Source: Agarophyton chilense (taxonomy: Eukaryota > Rhodophyta > Florideophyceae > Gracilariales > Gracilariaceae). From it: a stretch of DNA of 64,000 bases. How positions within the stretch are numbered: position 1 is the stretch's first letter; each line of letters begins with the position of its first letter. Below are positions 1-11,765 of the stretch, in pieces. The DNA lies in the NCBI GenBank assembly GCA_030374765.1, contig JARGXX010000105.1:372001-436000 (forward strand), written 5' to 3'. The notes beneath the pieces are model-generated. The model saw nothing but the letters and a program-made list of their open reading frames with translations. It was not told where the DNA came from and searched no databases. The position numbers were made by a program, and so were the translations under genes.

Positions 1-807
1 CGGAACTGGAGTCTGACGAGTCGGGGTCTGAATCATTCTCTCGATTCTTTCCCCTCTTCGTCCTCCGCTTCTTCCCTTTTCGGTTTCTTCATCGCTCATC
101 CAACGAGTCAGACGAATAGTCCTTGGGACCAACTCCATGGGTATCCTTTTGAACGAGACCTGTAATTGGTGGCAAGTAAATGTCTTGAGGATCTCTACCT
201 TCCCCGGGACCTCTTGACTCTGCCTTGGACCTTGGAGGTACTCACTATCAGTAGGTAAGTGTTTGTAATGGGTGGAATGACCCATTTGGAACCCTTGTGG
301 TATGCGCTTTGCGATGTTCACCTGTGTAGGTCGGGATTCTGCGAATCCCTCGGAAACCCAAAGGTCCTGCACAGCGCGGTAAGCATGCTCCCTAGCATCT
401 GTAAAGATATACTGTTTCACCATTTCAGATATCCTTTCCGATAGCTCTTGAGCTGCTCGGTCAACCACTATACGGGTAAATGCATCGACGTCCATTGAGG
501 GCGGAACAATCCGGGTATCTGACTTCTCCTTTATGGTTAATGCATCCTCGACCGCGAGGGTGACGAGCGCTTTCGCTTGGTCTTCGAGCTGAGGCCATAG
601 CTTCTCCGCTGCAACCTCAATTGGTAATTCCCTTTGAGGTTCCGTTGCCATAGGCGGCGGTCCATGTACCTTTCCGGTTTTGTCTCGAGGGTGCCAGAGC
701 AGTTCCTCGGGGTTTTCCAGAATCGGTTGAGCCGATGGGGCTCCTTCAAGAACTTTTTGGCTTGGTGGGGCGCTTGCACCACGCGTATTCCTTTTAGGTC
801 GTTCCAT
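1..807 (-). CDS. Ty3/gypsy Gag-like ORF, 3' end cut by the window edge
   Basis: Reading the minus strand from the ATG at 805-807, one frame is open for 269 codons to the left edge. It starts MERPKRNTRG and is similar to the degenerate Gag at 27.0-27.9 kb: the stretch DVDAFTRIVVDRAAQE matches IDIITCVVVDRAYQE there. Gag is the structural polyprotein of the retroelement particle. Near 85-95 the reading probably jumps frame, because the basic and acidic tail expected of these Gags (KKRRTKRGKN, then a Ser/Asp run) is in the next frame. It is therefore probably a decaying copy. An LTR-like segment and a primer-binding site lie just upstream at 934-1450. The family call rests on within-window similarity. 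Confidence 0.6.
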   Translation of the reverse strand, partial: MERPKRNTRGASAPPSQKVLEGAPSAQPILENPEELLWHPRDKTGKVHGPPPMATEPQRELPIEVAAEKLWPQLEDQAKALVTLAVEDALTIKEKSDTRIVPPSMDVDAFTRIVVDRAAQELSERISEMVKQYIFTDAREHAYRAVQDLWVSEGFAESRPTQVNIAKRIPQGFQMGHSTHYKHLPTDSEYLQGPRQSQEVPGKVEILKTFTCHQLQVSFKRIPMELVPRTIRLTRWMSDEETEKGRSGGRRGERIERMIQTPTRQTPVP

Positions 808-933
808 TTGTGACCAATAGTGGTATCCTGTATTGCTTTGCGGGATTTCCTGAAACCAAATAGGTGTACGAGCGTCCAATCCTTCTCAGAATCTCTTGTG
901 AGCCGTGAAGGTACGACAAAACCTAAAAATACT

Positions 934-951
934 TTCTAAGTCGGGAGACCA
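934..951 (-). other. Putative retrotransposon primer-binding site
   Basis: On the minus strand this reads TGGTCTCCCGACTTAGAA, with TGG facing an LTR-like segment that starts at 955 (TGTCG). The 18 bases are identical to the site beside the 5' LTR of element A (39601-39618). The implied primer tRNA would end TCGGGAGACCA; I could not assign it to an amino acid. Confidence 0.55.
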
Positions 952-954
952 AAA

Positions 955-1470
955 TGTCGTCCAATCACCTCTGGGGTATGCTACTGTCTTGTATCGGGAG
1001 CGTAGTGACGCTCAACCGTAGGGAGCGTGTTGACGCTCAACCTTAGAAAATAGACGTAGTAAACCTCGATGGTAACAGGGCACCGTGAAAACCCGCAGGG
1101 GCAAACGGCGGAGCAACTTGCCTATACCGTGTAGGTAAACGATGGTAGGCGTCGACGCGCGGGAAAGCCTGTGTGGTAGTTGAGAAACAATAAACCAAGA
1201 GGGAAAGTCGTGACCCAAGTGATGCCTGTCTTTATCAGATTAGGATGGGGGAGGTGCAGTTCCCTAAATGCAGTGGGCTGCACTCTCCCAATGACCCGGG
1301 AGGTGCCAGCAAGGCACGGTCTCTGACTTAGTGTCAGAGACCTGGCCAACACTGGCTACAGTGCAAGGTGGCCACTCAACTACTGTACTAAAATACACAT
1401 AATTACAATTACTATCACTAACAGTTAATCAACCAGAAGGTCCATGTCAACACTACACTTGGCGGACAAC
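955..1470 (-). repeat. LTR-like segment (5' LTR of the minus-strand gypsy gag)
   Basis: Starts TG directly outside the primer-binding site. It holds a 25-bp imperfect tandem repeat (GGGAGCGTAGTGACGCTCAAC and a variant, 998-1045), a dyad (CTCTGACTTAGTGTCAGAGA near 1320) and an AT-rich stretch at 1387-1430 that could hold promoter or polyadenylation signals. It resembles LTR family B (12.7 and 28.2 kb) only patchily. The outer boundary is uncertain and no partner LTR is visible in the window. Confidence 0.4.
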
Positions 1471-1477
1471 ACCTAGA

Positions 1478-1497
1478 TGGTAGCTCGCCCGGAGGTA
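1478..1497 (+). other. Possible plus-strand primer-binding site
   Basis: TGGTAGCTCGCCCGGAGGTA begins 28 bases before the plus-strand gag. A degenerate relative (TAGCTCGTCCGGA) occurs at 4581-4593. This is consistent with a tRNA primer site for the plus-strand element, but no LTR end is clearly defined next to it. Confidence 0.3.
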
Positions 1498-1505
1498 CGT
1501 GGCCG

Positions 1506-3312
1506 ATGATTCCTCGCACCCATCACCTGCAAGGTCAGCATAGTGAATCGGACACCTCAAAGGTCAGCTCTTCCGCCACTATACAACACCAGGCAGGCAA
1601 TTTGGTCCCTAGGACCACCCCACCACAAATTAACCATCTGGTCTCCATATGGAAGCCCCCTACCGAACCCCCAGGAGCGGCGGAATTATCCGCCCTTCGC
1701 CGGGAATACCATCAGGAAAACCTCATGGTGGGCCAATCTAGGAGCAGAAGAGAAGCTCCTCGTCTATATGAGAGACAGATTGCCCATCAGGAAAATTAAA
1801 GGGTGGGACAAGCGAGGAGCAGAAGAGAAACTCCGCGTCTAAAAGAGAGACCGCTTGCATCACCCGACGGATTATGTAAGGTACACCAACCTCAGGGCTC
1901 CATCCGATCATATAGAGAGATGGATCCTTTAGGTCCCTACTCTGCTGGAAAGAAAACAAGCAACCGTAGGAGAAATAAGAACAGAAGAAGGAAGAGAAGA
2001 GACCATTCGGACACGAGTGATTCCGAATCGGCCTTGACCGAAACGGCCAACTCGGAAGTGGATGAGGCTGCCGTTCGAAGCCTCAGACCACTGACAACCA
2101 CAAACGAATTTTTCCTTAAGGTTATAGACTACCGGAATTACCGTCTGGCCGACAGGTCCGCGAAATATTCTGGTTCGGTGGCTGACAGAATCCCAAAATG
2201 GGCCAAACGGATGCAACTAACCATTACGGACAAGTTCTCGGGTTCCGATCCCATTGCTGTCCTTAGGTTTCTCAGTTAGTTCCGTACGGCCTGCGATCAG
2301 AACGGTGTCCACGAGGGCGCCGCTCTGTACCTTTTCCAATTCTTCCGTACAGGACAGGCGCGTGACCGAGTGGTTTCGAAGATATCTGGCACAACTGACC
2401 TCGTAGATGTTCAAGACCGTGAGCTCCTCAGGTCATACCATCATTTTGTTCATTACCTCTTGGAAACTTACGAAAAGGATGACGTTATAATGGATTCCCA
2501 CCAGGAAGTAATAACCATCAGGCCGAGCTCCAACATGACCGAATCGGCTTTCGCAGACGAATTATGGAAGAAGGCTTACCGATGTGGAAACGTGTTCTGC
2601 GAAGGACGCCTTAAACGTCACTTTATCACGGGATTGCTCCCTGCCATTCAGACACATGTGCGCAATTACCACACGGAAAACCCGCCATACTCCTTCCGAA
2701 GGCTCGTTGCTTACGCCGAGGGTTATGAAAAAACCTACAGGACCTCCAGGCGCAACGCTGATATAACCAGACGACACGCAACTCGATTGCTTAAACCCAA
2801 CCAAACCCATTTGGTTAGCACCACGGAGTCGGACATGGATGCTTCACTCCTTTACGCCCATTCGGGAGATGTCTTCACGGTCAATTTCAGTGCACCTCCG
2901 TCCGAGCCCCCATCATACACCTCCCAGGGAACTACAGCGACCACTGGACAGCCCACACGTAAGTATTCTCCCTTTCCGCCCCGCAAAGACCTTTTTTGTT
3001 CGCTCCCCAAGGGCCTGCTTTCTCTGCCTGTCACTTACCCAACCTTGTGACTGTACGAGGTATCTGCCTGAGGACGCACGAAAAATCCTCCTAGCCCTAA
3101 GGGAAGAGAATTACCGGGTGCGGAGATCCAAAAGAATGTATAACAGGGCACAGCAACGAACCACAGGGACCCTTGGACGCTCGCGCTATGCTACGCCTCC
3201 GGACACTCCGATCAAAGCCCCACAAGTCCACGCCAATGTAGATCCTGCGGACGGCCCCGTGGAAGAACCCTATCCTCAGGAAGAAACAAAAACCCCATCG
3301 GAAAACTCCTAG
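1506..3312 (+). pseudogene. Degenerate Ty3/gypsy Gag
   Basis: One plus-strand frame from about 1506 to 3050 reads as Gag but is broken by TAA at 1797 and TAG at 2277. Beyond each stop it continues in frame with plausible Gag sequence: a basic RRKRR-type region at 1960-2010, an acidic Ser/Asp region, and a helical capsid-like part. The last part (about 2839-3312) has shifted frame. It contains a damaged zinc knuckle, CFLCLSLTQPCDC, in which the His of the CCHC motif is replaced. A 63-72 bp segment is duplicated in tandem at about 1727-1864, giving repeated VGQ(S/A)RSRRE(A/T)PRL protein text. The Gag of element D (26.7-27.9 kb) is its closest relative here. Confidence 0.65.
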
Positions 3313-3499
3313 AAGGACGACTCGAGGCAAATCCTCCCTCTTTAAGCCCCTGCCTCAACCAATTGGACGGTCATGAGCCAAAGAGCTTCTCATCTCCCAA
3401 TACGAACCACCCACAATGAACCACTCAGGATGAACCATATTTGAAACACAGTAACGACCCTGTCTGTATCCTCAGGAAAGAGATCTATAAAGTTTGAGA

Positions 3500-4353
3500 A
3501 ACCGTAGGACTTCGTTCCAACAACTCTCGAGTGTCCATAGCTGTATTTGACACAGGTGCTGGTCCCAATTTGGTCCATCCTAAGCTACTCTCATTTCGTT
3601 GCAAGATTTCGTTCAGGCAAGGAAGACCCCAAGGATTACCGATGCATCACGTAGACCGATGGACATTAAAGGGATAATACGACTTTACCTCCAGGTAGGA
3701 CAATTCAAAGTCCGCACGTGGTTCCTTGTATGTCCTAACTTGGGCTCTGAGGAAATCCTAGGGACATCCTTTATCGATCGATACAGCAAGGCCATTTATC
3801 CAGGCCTTAGGAAAGTTGCGTTCTACCGCGCACCTTCCATCTCCATAACTTGTTGCGCCCCAGGGCCAGAAGCTAACCGAAAACGAGCGGTTGTCTCCGA
3901 AAACACGAATTCCAATAAGGTTCGCCAGTCAAAGGCCATAACGATACCCACGATGACCCAAATCACCGTATCGGTCCAATCCCAGTCTTCAGATCTCGTG
4001 GCGATTCAAAACCACCCGAAAACGGTTCTGAAGCACCTTACCCTAATGGCCAGTGGGGTAATGGACATTCACCCCAACAGGTCCTTCTTGGTCACGATCA
4101 GCAACTTCCGAGAGAAACCCATGCGGTTACCAAAAGGTACAGTGATGGGTATCACTCTACTCGCGCCCGTGGCCATTATGGAGACCCAAATGGATAATCT
4201 TTCGACGCCAACTCCCGACGAGGACGTCGACTCTTGGGAGGGTACGGTCGCCATTGGCGAAGAATTCTAATCCTATGGGCCCCAGGTACTTGATCTCCTC
4301 AGGGAATACTAGGCCATGTGGTCAGGTAGATTGGGCACAATCAGAGCCACTGT
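3500..4353 (+). pseudogene. Degenerate retroviral-type aspartic protease (gypsy pol N-terminus)
   Basis: The retropepsin active-site motif DTGA is encoded at 3549-3560 (FDTGAGPNLVHP). The frame then shifts, and the rest of the domain is read as a 223-residue ORF from 3599 containing ILGTSFIDRY, the conserved distal part of gypsy proteases. That stretch is about 85 percent identical by eye to the element D copy at 25.4-25.9 kb. After the stop at 4268 recognisable pol continues (QVLDLLREY, then GRLGTIRA) and ends abruptly near 4353. There the sequence departs from the element D alignment. Reverse transcriptase, RNase H and integrase are missing, so the element is truncated. Confidence 0.7.
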
Positions 4354-5360
4354 GTAGTATCCGCTCTAACGGAGAGAGCAGACACCTGCGACAGCGTTCG
4401 GACTGCCGATGGGTCGCTTGCGGCGAAGGAAAAGGGGTGGTAGAGCTACAACACCAGCGAGCTGGAAGTGGGGTGTAAGGCCACTACTCGCCAGCGAGGG
4501 TGAACAGTGCAACTGTAAAACGTTGATGGAACGTAGGTACGAGACGGCTCGTGAAGTGGTTGGGAGCTGACTATCCATTATAGCTCGTCCGGATCTACGG
4601 TTAAGGAATCCTAAGCGAGGATCAAAACAGTCATGATGCCCATGTTGTCTCCTTTACTTGGAGTCGGCGCTCACCTCTGGTACACTATATACTGTGTACC
4701 AGGGTGAGTGCCCAAATAAATATATAAATAATACCCAGTGGTCAGCCACTTATCCAAACCACTGTATGGGTATGGTCCCTAATGGACGTCTAGCTACAAA
4801 GGGTAGTAAAGCCCTCCACGTGGATCGCCACTACATGCGCCGTTGCCAATATGGCATTCCCCTGGGAAGGGTCGCAACTATGCGCGCGCCGTGGGACGCC
4901 ACTCGACCCATGACGCCACGTGTTCCACTAAGACATTCTGCCTCTAGGCATCCTATGCGGGATGCCGCTTCATATCACAATGCTGATGATATCACTCACT
5001 TATGAGTTCCAACCGCGACTTCGCGAAAAATCATCCTATTGGATTCCCCCAAATAGTAGAATACTGCACACACCCCTCGATAGGCGCGAACCATGGGGGA
5101 TGCAAGAAGCGTTTATACGCAGTTGGACCGGTGTTCCGGGTACTCATCGTCATCACGAATTCCTCGCCTCCCGACAAACTCTTACTGTTCTAAACAGCAT
5201 TTTGTTCCTCACTGCTCTTCAGCTCGATCTCTCGCTTCTCTGGACGACCCAGAGCGGAAATAAGATTATGAGGGGTAGCAACAGTGCCAACGAAGCCATT
5301 CAAAATCGCAACATCTCCCGGATGACATCTCATATCAACATGTTAGCATCAAATTGAGCG
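4354..5360. other. Non-coding stretch, probably LTR-derived
   Basis: No credible gene. It follows the truncated gypsy pol, has an AT-rich TATA-like run (aaatatataaataata near 4715), a dyad built on TACCCAGTGGT/ACCACTGTATGGGTA (4733-4770), and the primer-site-like motif at 4578-4597. It may be an LTR of a further element, but no second copy is in the window. Confidence 0.3.
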
Positions 5361-5399
5361 CTACCTCGCCTGACAGTTGTTTCGATGCAAGTAGTGTTT

Positions 5400-5815
5400 A
5401 TGTTTGTATATTAACCATTTATATGGTGCCATTTGAAAGGATTGATTCACTTTGCACCCACATCACACGGACATCAGTTGGAACAGCATTCTTACAAATG
5501 TCGAAGCCCTATTGGCTCGCTTTCATAAAAGCCTACAATTCTATTGACCCCTGCTGTTTATCCGATGAACATCTGAAGTTGATCTTGTGTACATCTTTGC
5601 GTACAATGTCACGCTGTGTCACGGACATCTTAAGGACATTTTATTGCACATCTGTCGTGCATTCTGTGAATATCCAAAGCACATCAAATGGATATATTCA
5701 GTGCACATCAGATGGAAATCTAATGCCAGTCGAAGGTACATCTACTGAACATCCAAATATCCATATAGTTCGGTACTTCTTTGCACATCTACGGAAAATC
5801 TAATTCGCATCTAAA
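5400..5815. repeat. Degenerate ACATC-rich repeat tract
   Basis: The motif ACATC, or CACATCTG/GGACATC variants, recurs irregularly about every 20-40 bases over roughly 400 bp. Units are too diverged to define a period. It lies just beyond the 3' end of the copia remnant, so it could be subterminal or LTR sequence. Confidence 0.4.
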
Positions 5816-6186
5816 TGGCTCATTGGGGAAAGATATAAGTGATGAATGGCAAAAAGGAAAAAGAAAGCAGTAAATGTTGCACAACGGGAGCATCCGAAGC
5901 TTTTTTACAATCTGCGATGCTCTAATAGAAGAAAAAAAGGAAGGACTTTGACGAAATTGTGAGGAGCGTTGGAGGGTGTAAGAGACTCTCGGCGTATATA
6001 TAATGAGGTAATTGCGGTATTCTGCAAACAATTATATTGTCGCTCAGCATCTGAAGTGCGATTGTGGATTGATTATAACCAACATGACATACTCACGTTC
6101 TCCGAGTGTGATCTCTGGGGCAGCAGTGGTTTTGGTGGCGGTGCACGTCATGTGTTTTGGATTCCCTTCTTAGACGCTTAAGTGAA

Positions 6187-9100
6187 TCAGACCACAATAT
6201 TATGGAAGCCACTGGTCACTGAATTAAGAAATGAGAGCCATGTTGACCGTGGTTGTCTTCGAATATATGTACGCATTGCGTTTAACTCCAAAAAACAGCT
6301 GACAAGGTATTTTTCGCATGCCGAACTTCTTGAGCAGTTGCAGAGCCTATCCATACCGTTTGACCTTGATGACGAGTGGAGAGCGTTGAATGCCACATCC
6401 GATGAATGAATGGAGTTTCCCATAAAATTTGACATCAAAGTTTGCCGAAAGCTTCTCTTCGAAATGATTAAGCAGCTCGGAGATGTTTGAAGAACAGTCA
6501 GGATAATAAAACATAATTTTTTCCGGAACATGAATACCCTGGAGTCTAATGCAGATATCACAAAGTTTCATGAAAGAACATTTTTGGAGCAGAGAGAGCT
6601 CCATATCATGCCAGCGTGTACTGCTTTATGCTGAGGGTTGAGCCTTTTATAAACATGATCTCGATTTTCGAGTATTCCAGACGACTTTGTTGGCTGTTCC
6701 ATGATGACCTTTATGTCCAGTTTGCTGCATAGGTAGGCCTTGGAAATATCTGCTCCTTCTACCATAAGATCGTGTGCAGCGGCGAAGACCAGGAGAATGT
6801 GGAGGGCTTTATGAAAGGCCACGGGAGCGTATGTGTTCAAATGATCGAAGTCAACGACCAGTTTCTGCTTGTCTCAATGCAGACAGCAGCGTGCCTTCCT
6901 TAGAAGCGTCTTTCCGATCGCATCGAGCATCTTTTTCTCGGAAATTCCATGTTTAGGGTACTGGCTTCATCTCCGATTCGTGTGGAACCAGTTCCTGTGT
7001 TTTCCGATGGATGAGTGCATTCATCTCACGATCAGTGGCTTCACGCCCGCTGGCATCCTTGCAGGCTTCTTTAAAGCTGCTTGGAATTGAAGAATCGTCC
7101 AGAGTTTTCTTGGAGACCCAAAAATTGGTGAAGTTGTATGTCATGGTGGTGAATGCTTTGATAAGATGATCCTTCAGGTAGGCCACGTCCAATTCAAGTT
7201 CGACAGGTTCCGTTTCCTCCCTTTTTTGTCTTTTTGTTCTTTCTAGAGAAGTAGATATACCTAGGGGTGGGAAGTAATTGACGGCCTTGAAATCCAAGCT
7301 GCTAAAAGTGATAACCGAGTTGTTCTCCGGGAAAAACACAAGAAGAATTGCAGTGTCTTTTTTCATTCCCAAAAAGTATGAATATATCGAACATGGGAGG
7401 AAATTTTTATTTGCCACTGTTTTAGAGCGGTAGACGAAAGCATAACCAGGTTGGCCAAAATCGGGAATGTGTGGGAGAAATCGACTGTGCTCATTGGATT
7501 TCATACGAGCATAGGTGTCTTATCCTGTATTCGTGAGGACGGAGCTCGATTTTGGAGCCAGTAGGCTTGGTCCATGGCTTCAGCCCAGAATACTATCGGT
7601 ACCTTGCTTGCCAATAAGAGCATGCGAGTCCTCGTCCAATATTCTTGAATACTCCTCTCTGCTGCACAGTTGCTTTCACCGGCGTATGCGGGGCAGTAAT
7701 CCATGCTTATGTTGTTATTGATTCAAAAGCCTTCCAATTATTCACTGTTTTGTTTGGCTGCCCCCTCAAGACGAACATTTTTCAAGCGAATGAATTTGTT
7801 AAGTTCCAACTCTGATTGGCGTTTGTACCAATAACTGTGCTTGGAAATATCGTGACCGCTCTTTTTCCTCCTGAAGAAAACGCCAGACTTAGACGTGCGG
7901 TCGTCGAAGACTTCAATAGTATAAATGCTCCTGATAATGAATTCGAAATATTTTCAAATACATCCAACTGTTTCAGATCAGATGGGTAGGATGTAGTCAC
8001 GGACCCTCGTCTAGGAACGAGTGGCTTTCGCTTCATCTTACCGGCTAGGGAAGGAATGCTGGTTGTGGACTCGACGATAGAGCGTTGAAAATATGAGACA
8101 GAGTCGAAAGCCCTTCAGATATTTTGGTATCTCGTAGGGTGCGGGTGACCAGTGCATCAATGCCATTTCAGAGCAAATTACTGTTTGGTGTTGTTAGTTT
8201 TGAGCAACATGCATTTGCTGTCCTTTTGATGGACAGTGAGGATCACGTTGAAAACCATTGGTGAATTTGAGTATTCCAGGTGACATCAAACTAACAATTG
8301 GGGTCCATAATGAAGAATTCGTTGCAGGGTTGTAGTGTAGAGGTAAATACCACCACGAAGTCAACGCTAAGGACACCAACGGATAAAATGTTGGCCTCCG
8401 AAGCCGGTGCGTGGTAGGCTTCAAAGATTGTCCCATTGTTGAGAAGTATCAAGACGTGGTCTTTCCCGACAAGAAGAGCAGTGCTGGAGGCGGTTTATAC
8501 GAGGTTTAAGTCTATGCCCTCGTACCAGAGGAAAGATTTCAGTAATGGAGAAAATGGTAAATTGCACCGGAGTCGATGTAGGCCGAATCGAATTTATGTT
8601 GAATCAGTAACACAATATTACTCCTGTATTTTGCCTCATTGCAGTTGAATGGGGATGAAGGCTGAAAACCATCCTCCCTTTGCATCACGTACGATCAAGG
8701 GTTGGAGTCATTAACTTCATTTCCATCTTCCTTTGGTGCAAAGCTTGAATTTCAGTTATATCGACGTTTTCCACACTGGTTGTATTGTAGTCGGTACTGC
8801 GAGTTATCGCCACCACCATCATTTGAACGATTTTTTCGACGACCATATTTGCGCGAATCATGATTGTCGTTGGATTCCTCCCGCTTGCGATTGTAAGAGT
8901 CTTGAGCGTAGTGACCACGACGACCATAGTAGTAGTAGCTTTTATCGCCGCGATCCCTGTTGAAAGATGATTCGTTCCTCCAAATACGTCGTATGCGTCC
9001 ATTCCAATTTGCCTTGTTTGTTTTAGGTTGAGTTGATGGCGAAGGCTTCTAGATAAAGGATAGTTGTCTGTTGTTTGGATTCTTACGGCGGGCCACTTAA

Positions 9101-9671
9101 GCTTCAACATAATTCACGATGTCGTCGAAACCGGCCTCGATAGGGTTGAACATCGAAGCTAAAGGACTGAAATAGGTGAGAAGGCTTCGAATGAGCTGTG
9201 ACATTTTGCCTTTTTCCGAGAGCTCTTCGTCAAAGGTTACAAGGTCTCCTTTAATTTTCAAGACTTAGATACATGCTTTTTTCAGTCTTCACTGTCCCTT
9301 TATAGGAGAGTATCCAAGCGACGACAGATGATTTGAACGGCTTGTGGGTTTGAGGTGGTGTACACTCACAGCAGTCCATCTCAAAGGTCTATGTCCGTTT
9401 TTTCATCTTCGTCCACAAATGTACCGATGGGAGCAAGAGCAGAGTCATCGAGGCATAATATGATGGTCTTCTTTGCTTTCATGGACTTCTAAAACCAAGA
9501 TCTCACGGCATGGTTATTAAGATTGAATTCGTCGGGGCGAGATTCCATATCACTGACAAACGCGTCTTCACGGCGAAGATATGCTAGTAGACGACGGCGT
9601 CAGAGATTGTCGTCCGTTGTAACCTCGAGCTTCGAAAATTTGTCAAGGAGAGCCTCTTGAAAACACGACAT
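6187..9671 (-). mobile_element. Decayed Ty1/copia retrotransposon
   Basis: Minus-strand fragments lie in copia order. Gag starts at 9671 (MSCFQEALLDKFSKLEV) and has several stops. A Gag tail rich in Arg, Gly, Asn and Tyr (8.7-9.1 kb) has lost its zinc-knuckle cysteines. The protease signature YIDSGA is at 8567-8580. Integrase core text follows at 7.78-8.04 kb and 7501-7704 (RSIQEYWTRTRMLLLASKVP, FWAEAM, NRAPS). The integrase-RT linker is at 6953-7504. Reverse transcriptase is at 6187-6840 (NTYAPVAF, DISKAYL, NFDVKFYGKLHSFIGCGI). Frames shift several times, so it is inactive. No terminal repeats could be paired. The protease-integrase-RT order separates it from the gypsy elements around it. 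Confidence 0.75.
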
Positions 9672-10500
9672 TACTAGCAGATGGTAATATAAAATCTATA
9701 TATTTAATCGAGAAAGGAGTCCGCTAGTTCAACCTGCTTGAGCGTGAAAAGAGCCCGGAAGATCAACATATATGAGCGGGAAAGAAGTCCGCAGCTTATG
9801 TTGTAGGATCGTTTTTTTTGTTTTTATTTGATTTCAACTTCGCCCGTCTCCTACGGATGGAAGGAGTAATTAAACTTAAGGCTATCTCAGCCCAACACTG
9901 GGAGCTAAGCGATTGACGCAGTACAGGTTCCCGCAATTAAGCAGAAAAGACCGCACCATGAAGACCTGAACTTCAGAACATCTTCACCCTACCGTGAATG
10001 GAGTGCACTGTACTCCTAAACAAAAAACAAACACACAAATGGACGTATAGTACTCAATACTGGGCAGCCCCAGCCAACTCTCTCTTCATTATTTTTCCCA
10101 TGATTCAAGTGCCTTATTTTCGCTGTGGTTCAATGTTCGTAAGTGATTGAGACTAAACGATGAGACACTCTGTCTCCGAAGGTCCGTAGAGAACACGCCA
10201 GCAGGGCTAGTTATCCAGTGTGATGCATTCCAAGCGGAGTAGTTCAGGTCTCCAATCTGTTCCCTACCCGGTTCTCAGCGTAAACATCACTGGCTTTCAT
10301 CATGAGCCAAGCTGCTTCAAGTGTCCGTTGAATTCTGTCGGTACGTGGATGATGTTACGTGAGTTGTGTAAACAGCTCTCAGCAGCGTTGTCGCGCAGGC
10401 CCTAGAAATAGGCTGGCGCAACTATTTACAACCCCTGATTCATGTCGGCCCGTATCTCCCCGGGGAGATTCAATGACCACATTCTCAACTTTAAAACAGA
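9672..10500. other. Gene-free stretch
   Basis: No supported gene. Two near-copies of GAAAGRAGTCCGC lie at 9715 and 9789, and CAACATATATGAGCGGG...CAGCTTATGTTG forms a weak dyad near 9765-9804. It may be the leader or LTR of the copia element. Confidence 0.3.
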
Positions 10501-10609
10501 GGGAGCTTCTCGACCTGTAAAAAACAGGGAAAAATACATTGTTCATTGAAGGCATTTACAGCGAAAAAGATAAATTCATATCTGATAAAATGTGATGGCG
10601 TAAGACCCA

Positions 10610-11075
10610 TCCAACGAACGCGAGAGCCCAAGGCAAAGGAAGCACGCTCCGAGAAACCATGGAGACAAAAGCCAAAGAAACGTGGTCGCAAGAGCCAAAA
10701 AACTGGAAAAGCGAGAGCCAAAAAAAGCTCAGAAATGAGCGCCAAAGAAGCACAAATGCAAGAGGCAAAGTAGGATGACGCCGAGAGGCAAAGAAGCTCG
10801 AAAGACGAGGAAGGGCAAAAGAAAGAGCCAAAAAAGCGAAAGAGCCAAAGAAACGTGATGGTGAGAGCCAAAATTGTAGATGTGAGAGTCAAAGGAGCGC
10901 GGAGAGAAGAGCCCAGTAAGCGCAGGAGCAAGAGCCGAAGAAACGCAGAGACGAAATCGGGAGAAGAGCAAAGACCAGACCCGAAGAAAGACGATGGAAA
11001 GAGCCAAAGAACCGCAAAGACGAAAAAAGAGGTAGCGCAAAGGCGAGATCCGAAAAACGCGAAGGAGAGAGTTAA
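10610..11075 (+). repeat. Purine-rich degenerate minisatellite
   Basis: About 460 bp in which units based on GAGCCAAAGAAACG(C/T)(A/G)GA recur with spacing of about 20-27 bases and heavy divergence. The plus strand is strongly purine-biased. Both strands show longish ORFs here (Lys/Arg/Glu-rich on plus, Phe/Leu/Ser-rich on minus, up to 230 codons). The composition is fully explained by the repeat, so I do not call them genes. Confidence 0.65.
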
Positions 11076-11335
11076 GGAACCGTTTTGGAGTGATGCGCCG
11101 ATCCAGGCAAATGCTACCTTGTTGTAATCTTGAAGCCGGAGCCTCCGTCGTGCACTTCCTTGTCTTTTGGGTGGGTGTCGCACTTCCGGTAGCTGCGAGA
11201 TTTAATTGTTTCTGTGTCAGCTATAGCACAAGACGATGTGCACACGTAATGAGGCTTTTTTTGCTGTGCCTTTACTTTAGATAAAGCGTATGGACGTCAA
11301 TTCATGCGTGCGGGCTGTGTGGAAAGAAAAAACTA

Positions 11336-11410
11336 TGGTAGCTCACTACTAATACAAGTATCCACGTTTTTTGTTGTCTGGCCAGACGTTTTTACAGCCT
11401 AAGGGTTGTC
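11336..11410 (+). repeat. Dispersed box repeat, copy 1
   Basis: AGCTCACTACTAATACA, then a variable stretch and TGTCTGGCCAGACGTTTTTACAGCC. It shares order and spacing of the conserved blocks with copies at 11690-11765 and 45340-45415. Confidence 0.5.
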
Positions 11411-11689
11411 ATTGGTTATGGGCCCTCATCGAATCCACCGTGGAACAGAGTTTCAGTCTCAACAGTCGCCCCCGCTGTCTTCCACTCTCTATTTCTTTCA
11501 AATTCACACCGATTACCTGAGTATCACACATCGACACTTCTAAAGATCTACATATCTACATATCTACAAGTCGTCGAAATGTAAGCACGTCACATGTTTT
11601 CCGCGTTCGGCTCCACCGAGTTTGACCGGGGACTTTGGGAGCTCACTATGTCACGCTTATCGGATTTCAAACTTGGTTCCGCCCACGCT

Positions 11690-11765
11690 CGTGAGAGCTC
11701 ACTACTAGTACATCTTTCCTCGTTCCTCTGGTGTTTGGCCGGACAGTTTTATAGCCAAATGTCAA
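11690..11765 (+). repeat. Dispersed box repeat, copy 2
   Basis: GAGCTCACTACTAGTACA, then CCTCTGGTGTTTGGCCGGACAGTTTTATAGCC. It is more similar to the 45.4-kb copy than to the neighbouring copy 1. Confidence 0.5.

Noticed and set aside
5400-5815. CRISPR-like array suggested by recurring ACATC
   Set aside because: Units and spacers are irregular and diverged, and the DNA is eukaryotic.
10491-11183. 230-codon minus-strand ORF rich in Phe, Leu and Ser, like a membrane protein
   Set aside because: It is the reverse strand of a purine-rich minisatellite; the hydrophobic composition follows from the repeat.
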